From Spirometra erinaceieuropaei (taxonomy: Eukaryota > Platyhelminthes > Cestoda > Diphyllobothriidea > Diphyllobothriidae): 64,000 nt of DNA. Below, piece after piece: positions 9,809 to 22,240 of this stretch. The notes below the pieces were generated by a model, which saw only the letters and a program-made list of their open reading frames with translations, searched no databases and was not told where the DNA came from. Both the position numbers and the translations under genes were made by a program. Location: positions 995,450 to 1,059,449 of the forward strand of contig CACRXP010000140.1 of assembly GCA_902702965.1 (NCBI GenBank), in the 5' to 3' direction. How positions within the stretch are numbered: the stretch's first letter is position 1; each line of letters begins with the position of its first letter.

Positions 9809-10770
9809 CTACACACGGTCGCTGACTAATTTCATGAAATGTTAACGGAAGTTCTGAAGTCTATTTTCGACTAGGAGAACTTTACTTAAGCAAGGTTGTT
9901 ATATTAATTATCCTTTGACATAATCCCGTGATACATTACGGCATTTTGGCTTTTGAGTGCATTCCTCTTCGGCCGTTTGCAGAGAACTCACTCGGTTGAG
10001 TAAATGTATTTTTTATACCTACATTCGACACTCTTGTAAATTCAAAAATATTTTACAAAAATGTGAAAAAACATTTTTTACTCATATGGTACCACATCAC
10101 GCCGTTTTTAAATTTTTTACTCGAACGAAGGGTGACATTTGATTTAAAAAAAGTTCGCGATTGTAAGCTTTTTAAAACCTTGCAATGTTCGTTCGAATAG
10201 CACCGTACCTGTCTGTTTGATAACGTTCCTAAGTAAGGAAACAACATAGTCCAGCTCCGTTACAACACTTTATGATTTCCATACAGTATTTTGTTAATAA
10301 CATAAAGGAATGTATGTTTTCGCTAATGGCCGAAAACCGGGACGGCAGATGCGACGGGAGATCGATTTCAAAATTATTTGGTAGTTTAATAGCTTTTTTT
10401 AAAGCTAAAGGATATGCTTTCCTCGAGTATAAACCTCGAAGAAGACATAATTTTCTACTAAGTAAGCACAAAAATACTTTTATAAAGATTTTATATAAAA
10501 TAAAACATATGTGAATTTACAAGGACATCGAAAAACGATAGACTTCTTAAGTAGCTACTGAAGTAGCTATTTTTTTCTGACTGCGGTTCTTGCAGACGTG
10601 AAAAAGAAGTGCATTTAAAGGCCAACACCCTGGCGGGCCTGAAACATAATGGGTCTACGTGGCGAGATAATCAATATTAAATTAAGTATTATTAAGTTAG
10701 CCTTTCCAACCAAAAAGCGATTTCAGTATTTTGGTTAACAAATCATGAGATCGGTCACCGACTGAATATA
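9809..10770. repeat. FB1 foldback element, copy 3
   Basis: The left end ACACACGGTCGCTGACTAAT and right end GATCGGTCACCGACTGAATA are inverted. The internal hallmarks TTCATGAAATGTTAACGGAA (left) and GTTAACAAATCATGAGATCG (right) are present. The two 80-codon frames in the centre (10229-10471 minus and 10272-10514 plus) overlap on opposite strands and show no protein domain. Confidence 0.8.
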
Positions 10771-13700
10771 TAACCAAATGGTTACCTAAGACGCCTTAGA
10801 ACGCGCAAAATTTAGAGCAGATATGGAGTGCGAAATGAGTAACAGGGAGAATTTTCAACGAAGGTGTGGTCACAGCGGAGATATGTTGGTCTCTCGGGGT
10901 GGCCCGCTGTATCTTGACGGATTCCGTACCGTCTTAGTCTGACACTGTTAACCGCCAGTAAGCATCATGTCTCTTTTCCGGTAAATACCGCTCTAATAGA
11001 ACAGGGACTCACTCAACATTTAAGACGAAACAATCTTCTGGCCATTTGCGCCTTTGTAAACAACGCCTTAATAAACACAGGTAGGGATTGATAAGAAAAG
11101 TTCAATTGGTGATACAACGGTTTTATTCGCCTGACATTTCGAATTTAGTTCGAGTGAGAATTCGAAACGTCAGGCGAAAAAATTATTGTTCCGGCAATTG
11201 GATCTCTTTAACTCCATCCTTTGGGGTAAGCAAGTTCAAACAAAGATATTTTCCAAGTTAGCTCGAGAAAATATCGTTTATTTGCAGATTCATGAGTTTC
11301 AAACAACAGATCTACCTCCGGCCAAACATTTTTAATATACCTAAATACATCTGCCAATATCCATGCAAACTTGTATCCACATGTTTATTGCAGTCCTTTT
11401 CCTGTGGTTTGTGGTAAACGGTAGCGCAGGAACAAAGGCGAGCAAGCACATTGAAATTGTTTTAAACCTCATGCTAGGCCCAAGAGATTTTTTAATTTAA
11501 TCACAAAAACCAAATTATTACCTTCTGTTAAGGGAAGCAAAAATAGGCAAAACCTAGAGGCCGCCATAAATAATGCAACAGGGCTTTTTTTAATTCCCAT
11601 GGCTCGCGCAAAAATGATTGATGATTTCGCTACAGACTAGTCATGTCCATAGAATACATTGGCAATTAATCAGCTCCTCATTCGTCTATGGATGTAAATT
11701 AGGTTTTTATATTTAGTCAATGGGGTCATTAATCAACTTTCGTTTTAGGAATTCGCTAAAACACAATGAAATGCCGCCAAAAGAGCCTCCACATTATTCT
11801 GAACTGCCATTAAAATTTGTTTGGAAAAGAGTTTCTTGCAAATAACCACGGCTATTTGAAAGGGATTTTGCTTGAACTGCTGCAAAATAAACAAAACTGT
11901 CAACAATATTTTTCAAGAGAGGAAAAATGCTACTGGCGACGAGAAAAAGTTCGGTATTTCGTGCTTTAGGCTCAACGAGACTAATTAATCTCTTTGATAG
12001 TCCTGACTTGCGGTGGACTAAGACATTCCTCTGTGACATGGCTAATCTTTAACATTATTTTCTTGCTGGTCTCCTATTAGGCTCTACGTTAAGCCGACAC
12101 GATAATAAGGCCTACCTGTACCATGCCCTAGCCAGTCCAGGACATCCAGTTGTGAGAAATTCAACGAAAGTCTAAAGAAAGGCAATTTCACAGTAATACG
12201 TTTTTCTGGAGATTTTAAATTAAGAGCATCATTACATTTACTACGTAATGCTTCCTTTCTTGAGCGAATAATATTTGATCATATTGTGGGAATTGGCTCT
12301 TGTCACTCAAAAAACCTGGTACGCAATTAAGACAGTATTGTCTTTTAATGTCTTTTGAATTACATCGCTATCTTTATTTTGCCCTAGTTCCGATGCTTAA
12401 CTTAAGGAAATTGGTTTAAGAGATCAGAAAACTGTCAATTAAATGATACCCCAATACATATTTTTAGCAATATCTCTTTAAAGAAGAATTCGTGAAATTT
12501 CCTTTTTGTCTGTCCTATCTGCTTAAAGCATCTATTATAGACTACACCATCTAACTGCAGACGCTGAAAAAGGACGGTGTGGTAAAGTGGTTAGCAAAAG
12601 TTGTCATACAAAAGTGCAGAAGGTTATCGGCTGAAATTAGGAATTGCCAAACAACAAGTTACCCAGCTTAATAATCAGGTACCATAGAATCATAAGTTAG
12701 CAAGCCAAGCGCCAAACGGTGAAGTAATCGGACCGCGGGGTATCACTCGTGGCCAGTGAAGGCACCAACACCAGCTCAGGGAGTGTCATAAGATGCAGAA
12801 GACGATCATTTCATAGAAGAAAATTGAATACTACTAAAACCAAAAACTGTGGATCAGCGAAGCCAGATGTCTTTCGGAGTTCTTCATATATGCTAATACG
12901 TCGCCGGAGAAAGCCAAGTAAATAATTGTAAGTTCACCTCGTATCAACGAATACCAGAGGTAGATTGGGTTTAACTTTTTAGAAGAGGGAAGATTTACCT
13001 TGACTCGGCTCTGCATCACTTTAAAAAAATTCCTAATTAAACGTCTCCCTGTAAATGAAACCAAAAGACGGCCGCTGGACCTGGTGTGCTTGATCAGTGC
13101 TTTCAAGTATTCCGTGTAATAGGCTGTAAAATACCTCAAGCGATAAATCCACGCTGAACGCTACCTTAAGTTACACTGCAGAAAATACACCGCACATTCA
13201 AATATGTGAAAACAAAGTTCGGACGTGAAAATTATGAATTTTTAACTCTCAAAATGGCCCTGGGAGAATATAAGGCGAGGCAAAAAATATTGAAGAAGCT
13301 GATTGGATAAGCGTCATGGCTTACACAGCAACTTTAAAATATATGCACTTCTCTTAACCCTAATTAATATCGCACACTAGCTATTTGAAAGCCTGAGAAT
13401 TTTACTTCTTATTATGGACAGGCGAGATGCGCGGTCAGATTAATATTTGAGACTATGAGATGTAAAGGCGGTCAAAAGGAAGATTCAGCAGAGCTCTAAT
13501 AGTTTTTTTAGCAGATAGCAATCGTCTCTGCACCAGCCGAACAAAAGAGCGTGCCATCAAGTAGCTGAATTGTAAAAAACGTCGCAGTAGTTATCTCTGG
13601 AGAGATGGCTCCGGATTTTATAAGCACCTAATGGTTTATCTAGGACAAAACGAGGGAGTTCGAGGAGGTTGAAAACCATCATTTACCCACAAACGTTCTT

Positions 13701-15460
13701 CTGCGGCAGAAAAACGCGCGTGCCATTATTTTCTGGCTGCCATAAGAGTCCTCCCAAGGGAACTTCTATCAAAAAATTGTATGGTCATTCGCTTATTTCA
13801 ATAAGATAGGAAACAGGATGAGTCGACACAATTTCGACAATACAGTAATGTAAGGAGTTATCGTAGAAGGCACCAAATGATAAATGTTATTGCGGAGTTT
13901 TGACGAAAGTCCTGAAGGTGGTTGAAGTTTGTGGAGATGAATAAAATGCTTTGAATCAACTTTTCTGATTCCTTCTGATTAGTAGCGATCAAGTGAGAAC
14001 ATCGTGCAATTCATTAAAGTAAACCAAATTAATTTCTACGATGAAAGCCTGCTGTTTAAAGCCAAAACAACTTTCATAAAGGGCGACCCCTTCAGGAGAG
14101 AATGAATTGTCTTGTGCACTTAGTGCACATACATTTTATTGACATTTATTCTCGAAGGACATTTTTAAATTGTGAATCTAGACTTGTTGTGACTTTGAAC
14201 AGAGTCCTGCCGAACGCATTCTTAAATTTAATAAGACTAAAACAGGTTATTTAAAATGAGTTTGGCAAGACGAAAACACACCTCCGGACAACAAATGACA
14301 GTCACATTATGCGATCCGAAAACAGAAAAAAGGTTGTAGCGGTTGGCATTTGGAATCCTTATTTTCAATAAATGTTGGAGTTTAGCGTTATGAACGGGAC
14401 TCTTGAAGTCAGCCAGCCAGCCTGCCTCTCAAAAATGACATTTCTGGCATTTTCATCGAGGTACTTTTTGATGGAATTAAATATTCCCACGAGCATGAAA
14501 ATGTTTCCAGGTTGCGGCGAAGGTGAAAAGTTAAGCGTCTGAATGATAAAAAAGTAACTCAGTGATTCCACGTAAGCCATAACATAATCGAAACTTTCTG
14601 GTTTAAAAGGCGATGAAGCGATAATAATTTGTAAAGATTTTCTTTTCAAACAAAAGCCTCTGCAAAGACTTTGCTCTGAGTGTCGCTTGCATATGATCCC
14701 CTTGTTAAATAATGATGGAAAGTCAATTTCATGAGTGTGGAGAGACTAGAGTTCCGAACTCGTTCACTAAACCATCGCATATGGGGGGAAACTTAGGCGG
14801 GTGATGTGTCGCCTTTGGAACTGCTCCGTAATTGCATGTTTGATTTATCGCAGGCTCCGCCCTAGACATCCGCCTTGATGACTATTTCCATATTGTCCCG
14901 GGCCGATTCCGTCGGGCAGAATGTCGCCGTATTCCACGCATGCCCCATCCACCGACTGGTTACCAGGTTTTGGCGAGACTGATGATGAACGACGTTAAAC
15001 GTTCCCCGCTCATCCACGCTTGATCCGAAAGACTATATTCGATCCTGGTAGACCTAAATTTAAGTTAACTTCTACAAGGATCCTGTGGACCAGCAAGTGT
15101 TGCTGGAGAACGTGAAATGAATTATGGCTCTATTCGAGGAAGTGTGGGATGATCTAAGAAAGATTATGTTTTTTTCCAGACTCAGCATGAGCTTAAATTT
15201 TGCCGAGAAGGGATTAAGCAAGACAGTAGACACAAATTTCGTTTATGTGATATCGTTTATTAAGAAAGGCGAAGTTGTTTGGGTAACTGTAACTCTTAAT
15301 GAAATTTAAGAGGCTCATCCCCCAACTCGTATTCATAATATATGTGTATAATATAATTAACTTCCTATCTATATGTGACAGAGGAATCTACAATTGATCA
15401 AAATCTGTGCCAAGACGTGTTAATTACATCTTGTTACCTCATCGGGATTGGCTGTGTAAG
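10771..15460. other. 4.7 kb without a recognised gene
   Basis: AT-rich DNA with short unassigned frames (11794-12039, 12834-13139 and 14365-14649 minus; 15124-15309 plus). None shows a domain, and no clear exon borders were found. A GC-richer stretch at 14860-15030 (GGGCAGAATGTCGCCGTATT, CACCGACTGGTTACCAGG) looks like part of another dispersed repeat but has no second copy in this window. A sequence hairpin at 11103-11200 is listed separately. Confidence 0.45.
11103..11200. repeat. inverted repeat with PLE-end/hammerhead-like sequence
   Basis: TTCGCCTGAC (11126-11135) is a perfect inverse of GTCAGGCGAA (11169-11178), with CGAATT and AATTCG inside and CAATTG at both outer ends. The right arm reads GAATTCGAAACGTCAGGCGA, closely matching the PLE-C terminal motif (GAATCCGAAACGCCAGACGA at 27406-27425). 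It may be a solo fragment of a PLE end or ribozyme; no PLE coding sequence lies nearby. Confidence 0.5.
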
Positions 15461-15469
15461 TTTCAACTA

Positions 15470-16530
15470 ATCCTTGATGGTTTTTTATATAACATCTAAA
15501 TCGATATGCTGATTGATGCATGCATCATCTGAGTGTACTGTTTCCAGGAGTTCGCGTTCTTTCCTTATTGAGTAGGCGTCAACAATGCGAGTATTTTCCT
15601 ACGAAAATTTGTGTCCTGCGTTCAGTGTGTGCTTAGCCACCTGAGATAGATTGCCTCTTCACTTCATTAATAACTGATGTCCATGTGTTTGGGTTGCAAC
15701 AGATTCCCTGGCTTGGCCACAATAGACGGCATCACAACCGGTACATGTGATTTTGTAGACGTCTTTTCTTTCTAGATAGTCAACCTGTCCTTGGGGTGTA
15801 CACTTTGCGTGCGTAGCGTAGTTGCCGGTTGGTGTGGTCCGCCGATTTGACGTTTTCAGCTACCCTTTGACTAGGTCAGATACATTCTCCCCGCATTCAA
15901 GAGTACGCCAGATGATTGCAGTTGGTACTTGGGTGGCCGTAGCAGTAGAAATACCTTTCTCCTTAAATTGCTGATGCCTTACGCATTGACGTACAAAATG
16001 TTACGGGTATCCATTTTGAGCGAATAGTTTGTAGAGGTATTTTATTTCTGATAGCGTGTTTTGGCTCGATTCAGAAACCTATGGACTATCCTCCGTTTGT
16101 GAGAGACAGGATGGTGACTTTCAAAGTGTAGGACGACCTCCAAATATGCGTCTGCGATAAAATGGCATGTAAGGTGATTCACCAGTACCTCGACTTATAA
16201 GGATATCCGGGAATGGGCGCTTTCCATCAACCTTCGTTAAGAAAGTACAACTAATGCCTGGAAATAAAGACGTAAGATTTGTATGGGACAGATTTGACTA
16301 AATTTTCATGACAATGACAAAAGTGTTATCCACGTAACGCAGCCAGAGTTCTGGATTAATTGTGGGAATAGCCGTAGTTTCTAATTTCTGCATTAAGGTC
16401 TCTGTCAGGAAATCGGATAAGGACGAACGCATGGGTGTCTTTCAGTTGTTAATAGCGTTGCCTAGAAAAAGAGTTGGAATAAGGCGTCTGCGGGCACCTC
16501 CCCAAACAATATCAAATCAAATATCAATAT
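15470..16530 (-). pseudogene. Penelope-like element (PLE-B), RT palm to GIY-YIG
   Basis: Reading the minus strand, 16480-16300 encodes the RT palm: a degenerate PMRSSLSDFLTETLMQKLE (family form PMGSPLSGFLAE--MQ-LE), then the catalytic strand LWLRYVDNTFVIV at about 16370, where YVDD has become YVDN. Then SLFPGISCTF and PFPDILISRG follow. Near 15790-15480 lies the GIY-YIG part: VYKITCTGCDAVYCGQA, VAKHTLNAGHKFS, RKERELLETVHSDDACI. There are several stops and frameshifts. The lost catalytic aspartate and the stops mean this copy is dead. The upstream RT fingers and any terminal repeats were not found. Confidence 0.85.
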
Positions 16531-18196
16531 CAAACTGAAAGAGAGGGAATAAGCGTGAAGTTCAAAACACCGAAAATCGGCATGCGGGTGTGTACGTCTT
16601 CATTTGGTGTTCTGGTTCCGGTTTTTAATTTGAATATTACATTGGAGTTGAATATTGCTTAAAACATTTAAGAAATCCTGCAAAAGTGGTCTCAACCCCT
16701 CAGGCATACAGGAAAAATAACCGTGGGTAACGTTTTTGCCCGTAATAATTCATACGAAGAAAACATTTAAAAAGCCGTCCAAAGCAATATATGTACCAGG
16801 ATACATAAATATCAGCATAACGTCATCGAATAAAAGACGGTCATGTCATGCCTAACTGATAGAAACCATACTTAGTTGCGCAGTTTCACGAAACACAGCA
16901 AGTTATCATTTGAGGATGGAATAAAAAGTGCAGGGCGGCCGAGGGACACTAATGAAAGATATTCAAAGTGAAATATTACTTTGGAGGGTGGAACTTACAG
17001 GAGAAGGACACTGCCTCACAGAGTACAGAGAAGAATCATATATACAACATACGAAACCGCAAAATATGAAAAAAACATGACGCGCAACGGGCTATAACAG
17101 TAGAACGAGAGACTAAACAAGCTACTGTATAGTTTTTCACCGCTTAGTGGTATATGGGTGGTACAAAAATAGACCAGAAGTCATAAAGGATGATTAAAAA
17201 AGGGTTCACTTCTTTCCTTCTCCAGGATGTCCGCTTGAAAGATCTCAATTCCGAAACCCGAACCTCCAATGACAGCCAGAATGCTAACAGTACCTGAGTA
17301 TGTCTGCATCTTTTGCAGCATTTGATTGCTGGAGACAAACCTATAGGCATCATATAGTAGCAGGCAGTAGCTGAAGGCGTTTTTAGTTCACATATTCCCT
17401 ATGTGTCCGTAATGTTGGTATTTGAAGCCGCTCCTTCGTAGCCTTTGGACAATTTTTCTAATTATTGCACAGTATTTACCAGCTTTGACCATTCGAAGCA
17501 GATCAGGCTGCATTTTACTGGTTATTCCATTGCTTTCATAAAGTGAATTCGCTAGTTTGGTAAACTTACATTTTATGTCATCTTTCATGGTACTCATACG
17601 GATTGCACAGGAGAATTCAAATGCTCTGTTTCCTTAGGCCAATAATGTGCTTATTAACTTTTCAACTTGTTTGTACGTGCGAATGGGACATTGTAACTAG
17701 ACACCAACTACAGCTAATGTCTGCCAGATAGCTGATAATAATGCATTAGAAGTGAGGTTTTGTAGAAAGGACTTTTGGCGGAGACTCCTTTGTCAATAAG
17801 GTTGGAGTCGAATCATACTCGTCCAGTCTTTTTTATAGCTTCGGAATGTTTGCAACTGCTACCACTTAAAAATAGACGGAAACAAGAATTTTATCCATAA
17901 GAAATCTCATCTCTTCGTCTACTTTTAAATATTTATCATCGACGTCGACAAAGCCTTTGAGGGTGCAAGTCAAGGTGTCAATAAAATGCTCAATATCGCG
18001 TTTTTGGACTTTTTAAGATTGACTTGTACAGATGTCGTGGTGGCATCGCTTATCTAGGTTTAGAGCAGTAGAAAGCACGAGGTCTAAGGTCAAGCGCAAA
18101 GGTCTACTTGACGAAAGTGTTTGAGTAATCTGTTGGGACATTTGATGTGTTGCGGGAACCAACAAGGCACGCCCGTCTCGAGACGATTCCTACCGT
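16531..18196. other. no recognisable gene
   Basis: Unassigned DNA upstream (minus strand) of PLE-B. It might hold the eroded N-terminal part of that element, but no motif was recognised. Small minus-strand frames at 17144-17353 and 17388-17597 have no known domain. Confidence 0.4.
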
Positions 18197-18411
18197 GTTC
18201 ACAAACATAATTGACAGATACATTTCAGTACAGTTGACAGACGCCACAATCTGATATTTGTATCGAGATGACGTCGATACGAAGGAAATTCCTACAGATA
18301 GGTCTCAGTGAATACATTTACGGCGTCCGAATTTCCCATGAGTGGTTCATAAACATAATTGGCAGATACATTTCAGTATGGTTGACAGATGCCAAAATGT
18401 GATATTTTTAT
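18197..18411 (+). repeat. 148-bp-spaced direct repeat
   Basis: GTTCACAAACATAATTGACA at 18197 recurs as GTTCATAAACATAATTGGCA at 18345, and the similarity extends about 67 bases. The spacer holds TACAGATAGGTCTCAGTGAA, which recurs at about 19775 (TACAGATAGGTCCTAGTGAA). Confidence 0.7.
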
Positions 18412-18429
18412 AGTTGCAGTTATAGCAGT

Positions 18430-18556
18430 AATCAGAAGACGAGATGGCGAGCATACGTAGGTCTCGATAAATTCTCCGCGGGCCAGTACAGTTATATAGG
18501 AACGGGGTAGAAGTAAAACATGCCAGCGATAAAAGAAATCAATAAAAGTTTTCTTT
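18430..18556. repeat. left arm of inverted repeat flanking retroelement cluster
   Basis: AGAAGACGAGATGGCGAGCA, TATATAGGAACGGGGTAGAA and ATAAAAGAAATCAATAAAAG are matched in reverse complement at 19628-19755. The pair brackets the two abutting retroelement fragments at 18640-19612. A related end (TTTATCGAAAGC followed by ATATGC) occurs at 54230 and 54755. Confidence 0.7.
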
Positions 18557-18639
18557 AAAATATAGGCGTGATGTGGAATGTGGGGGAGGGGAGGGTAATA
18601 GCAGTCATTGTCAGGGGCGGGATGAGAGCGGAAGTACGG

Positions 18640-18905
18640 TGGGGTAGTTTCAGATTTAGTCAGCCTTCGACTACTGTAGGCGCGCAGCCAGGGCGTGGTT
18701 CTTCTGTGCGCATAAGACGGGCTTTCATAACCTAATGACGACCGCTCCCGCTGTCGCGAACAGGCGCTGGCCTAGTAGCTTAGGGTAGCTCGATGGGACC
18801 TTATAAATCCCACGAAAAGCTTCCTTGGGGTCCACACGATGTCCTGAATCGACAACATGCGCGAGGGTGGCGCTGCTTATACTCCTCGTTTCGCCTTTTC
18901 CCAGC
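18640..18905 (-). pseudogene. retroelement C-terminal fragment (family E), copy 1
   Basis: The minus strand reads LPAWLGKGETRSISSATLAH, VVDSGHRVDPKEAFRGIYK, then AEA/AGA-containing and P-LCAQKN blocks. The same domain appears at 34083-34605 (both strands) and 57180-57380. From memory of flatworm elements, the SAI-AH-VDSGH and LCAQK pattern resembles the end of a GIY-YIG-like nuclease region of a retroelement; that assignment is inference. The copy has a stop and is truncated exactly where the CR1-like fragment begins. Confidence 0.6.
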
Positions 18906-19612
18906 CATGCCGGTAGGTGTTCCTGTATTCTCTTCCGAACGAAGTATCCTCTTTCAGGTACCTCGGCGTTACTTTGTCCTCAAATCTTACATTTTCCCTC
19001 CATATTGAGTCCCTATTTATTAAAGTTCGTAAACTTCTTTACTACATACGTCGTTTACGTTCCTACCACACGCCTCAACCCTTAGTCTGGCGATTCATTG
19101 ATGCCTGCATTTTTCCTCTTATCCTATACTGCTCTCCTGTCATTTTTCCATCTTTGCTAAAAAAGGATATTTTAATTTTGAAACGAGTTCTCCGCATGCT
19201 TTCTTCTGCTGCCGGTGTTTCTTATCTTTTTTTTAGTTGACACTATCTTACAACGACACTTCAATGCGGTCAAGCAATTTGCTGGTCGAATTCTAGATGA
19301 CGTTGCCCATCCCTTACATTCTGATCTTATGTCTGCCAAATCTTACCGCCCGATGCGCCGCAGCTTCCGATTTATATCCTGTCGCGCATCGGCTTATCGA
19401 GCCTCTGTATTGCCATTCCTAGCGCGCTATCTTACGTGCGAAGAGACAGAACTACAGAAGCTCAGACTTGAACTATCCCCATTATAATCGTTTCTTTGAC
19501 TCTTGAATAATCTCTTAACTTATTTACTGCCCACAGTGAATGGAGCCAATTTTTTGCTGAAAATTTTGAACTTACGATTTCAAAATAAAGCGAATTCCTC
19601 TCTTTCTCTATG
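18906..19612 (+). pseudogene. CR1/jockey-like non-LTR retrotransposon, 3' end
   Basis: The plus frame from about 18917 encodes FRYLGVTLSSNLTFSLHIES, then LLYYIRRLRSYHTPQPLVWR and FIDACIFPLILYCSPVIFPS, the post-palm and thumb part of non-LTR reverse transcriptases. A frameshift near 19215-19240 moves the reading to a second frame, DTILQRHFNAVKQFAGRILD through SVLPFLARYL, which ends at TAA 19485-19487. The 3' UTR runs to AAAATAAAGCGAATTCCTCT at about 19585. The copy is 5'-truncated, as usual for target-primed insertion. A second copy of the 3' tail is at 44425-44475. Confidence 0.8.
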
Positions 19613-19627
19613 GATGAGCACCGACTC

Positions 19628-19755
19628 CTGAGGACTTTTATCGATTTCTCTTATATCTGACATGCTTTACTTCTACCCAGTTCCTATATAACTCTACTGG
19701 CCCGAGAAGAATTTATCGAAAGCTACGTATGCTCGCCACCTCGTCTTCTGTTATT
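19628..19755. repeat. right arm of inverted repeat flanking retroelement cluster
   Basis: Inverse of 18430-18556: shared blocks include TTCTACCC, TCCTATATAACT, TGGCCCG and GCTACGTATGCTCGCCACCT. Confidence 0.7.
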
Positions 19756-20427
19756 TTTGATTTAGAGGAAAATTCTTACAGATAGGTCCTAGTGAATACA
19801 GTGACGACGTCCGAATTTCCCATGGCTGTCCCATGAGATTCTGATCATTCTTTAGTCTTTAATTTGCGCAGGGACCGTATGGCTGCATCCTGATGGGCCT
19901 GCACTCACTAAAGTCCACAGGGAATTTTAAGACGAATTCTTCGTGGTGCTGATTTCTTATAGGAGTAATCATGGGGAATCTTCGTGCATATAAATTGTCG
20001 GGCCTTAAGTGTTTATGCAAGTTTGTCAGGCATTGCAAAATCCAAATCCCATAGATGCTGGAGTTGCCGGTGTGTGAATTTCAGCTCACCTATCCCCATC
20101 TACACGACGGCAGCCACGACTTGCTCGTTAATGACGGTCTCTGCTTGTTCCACAGGGGAAAGCCTATGGCGTAAAAATGCCCGGACTCAAATTTTGAAAA
20201 GGCATCAGCAGGACATTTTTTGATTCAATGTCTAAATGACGTCAAAATGTATCTGCCCTTTGAGCCCTTTTGAAGCGATAAAATTATGAACCAAAAAAAT
20301 AAAAAACTCGATTACAGATTAAGCGCTTCGAATAAAAGATAGCCGCGGCACTATCTGGTGACTAAATTGTTTGATTTTCACCAAACTTAAAAAAGAAACC
20401 ATATTATGTACTACTTAAAACCTAGTC
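19756..20427. other. unassigned DNA
   Basis: It contains the second copy of the TACAGATAGGTC block near 19775 and a small plus frame at 19984-20223 with no known domain. Confidence 0.4.
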
Positions 20428-21830
20428 GTGACACAAGTCAGTGACCAATCACGGAAAATGTCAATCGAAGTTCTGTATGCGGTTTCAGTTAGAAACGAGA
20501 GCTAAAACGGGGTGGTAATATTGATCCTTGTGCACCATCATCTCAAAAAATTTCAGTCACATTAAGATGCCAGCTTTTAAATGCACTTTTTTGACTGCCT
20601 ACAAAATCCACAACCAGCAAAATGACCAATTAAATAATGTGACTTTCCAATGTTTGTGAACGCTCCTGTGACTGCGTATATAACTCATAGGAAACATAGG
20701 CAAAATATACGTCTACGTCCTTATTTGATAATGAGCCGGATTTCCGTCAAATATATTTCCACTGAAGGGTCTATTCAGGTTTTGAAATATGACTAATTCC
20801 TGGGGATTTTTGGAACGATCTGTCGTTGCATTCGCACCTGGGGTTTATGGTCTACCAACGCCATACTTCTCATGTAGTTGAAATTCTATATTCCATTTCG
20901 TTTTTAAGATGATACCATGTAGAGCTTATAAATGCAGCAATGAAAGCAGATTTCAGAGAGCGGCCGATCACATGAAATATTAACCGAAATTTCGAGCGGT
21001 TTTTTTAATTAGGAAGGATTATTTAAGTGAGGTCGTAAGATTGACAACGTAGTGGCATAATATTGTAGACTTGACGAGATGTTTCCTTTCAATTCTATTT
21101 TTTTGTCGTCCGCAAATAGCTATTTAAATATTCAAAACTTTTAAACTTAAATTTTGCCGCCCTTACAAATTAGAATTTTTTAAAGAAAACATGCTTAAAG
21201 CATCTTTTCTAATCATTTGATGTTAAGCATGTCTTTTTTAAATTTTTCATAAGTTTCTCAACATAAAATATTTTGACATCGTGAAATATTCATCCATATT
21301 GCCTTGTACCTTTCCGTTTATCAGTGCCTCTCATGAATTGTAAAGCGCAGTCCGTATCCATAGCAAAATACAATTGGCACCCTATGGTATCGTCCTTATA
21401 GCAGAGGGTGATGTAGGGCTTCCCCTAAGCAGAGAATATATGGCTCGGTAACTGGAGTGCTAAACGCAAATGCGACGACATTACGAACTTCAAAGTATTC
21501 ACGAACTAAAAGAGTCTATAAAAAACAACGGCGCACCAGTTCTTTGTGCAGAAAATTTAAAAAAACGTGATTTTTTGCTAGGTAAATGCAGGAAAAATAT
21601 TTTTTTGTACGTTTTTATATAAAAAGTTCTACTTTACAGAAGCATTGAAAAGAAGTGTGGAAATGTATACTACTTAAATATTCAGTTTTCACCAAATGTA
21701 GTTTTTGCGTACAACCAAAAAAGAAATGGACTCTAAAATAGAAATCTCCGCTATAGTCAATATACCACCCATGCCTGAGTAATCCTTTTTAATTAAAAAC
21801 GCCCTTCAAAATATAGGCTTAGATTTTATG
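20428..21830. repeat. degenerate FB1 copies (at least two, overlapping or nested)
   Basis: FB1-like left ends start at about 20428 (AGTCAGTGACC) and again at about 20956 (GGCCGATCACATGAAATATT followed by AATTAGGAAGGATTATTTAA). A right arm lies at about 21640-21830 (ATGTATACTACTTAAATATT, TAATCCTTTTTAATTAAAAA). Divergence is higher than in the other copies. A short inverted repeat at about 21186-21238 (AACATGCTTAA and TTAAGCATGTC) lies between the arms. Confidence 0.55.
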
Positions 21831-22138
21831 AGGTTGGGTACTTCATTAGGGTATTCGTAAAAGGAGAGGTAGGGTACTTTTAAGTGGACATTTTAAATAT
21901 TTTAAAACCGATAGCTACCCTATCTTTTAATATATAATTTTAGGGGCTAAGTTGTCACCAAATATATATGTACAATAAAAATACTTCGATTATTTTTTCT
22001 GCAAAATATGTGTGAAATTATGGGGTTTCGAATGTCGTTTGGTACAAATTATAATAACCTAACTAATTATTTTTGGCCGAGTATGGTTGCTGCGGACGTC
22101 AAATTAGAAGTAGATTCAAAAGCTCCTATCATGCTTTT

Positions 22139-22240
22139 AGCACTAATCCAAACCCTAACTTGACGCTGCCGCAATCCTAACCACAGCTCTAATCTTAACC
22201 TTAACCTTAACCCTAGTCAGGAGCTTGACCCCAATCCTTA
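22139..22240 (-). repeat. degenerate telomere-like (CCCTAA) tract
   Basis: Repeated AAACCCTAAC, CAATCCTAACC and CTTAACCTTAACCCTAG words. Flatworm telomeres are TTAGGG, so this could be an eroded interstitial telomeric array, or an independent microsatellite of similar sequence. Confidence 0.5.

Noticed and set aside
12575..12645. tRNA-like words (GGTAAAGTGGTTAGC and GGTTATCGGCTG)
   Set aside because: No acceptor or anticodon stem could be formed.
14985..15015. CTGATGATGAACG with a following hairpin
   Set aside because: No GAAA box after the hairpin; likely part of another dispersed repeat.
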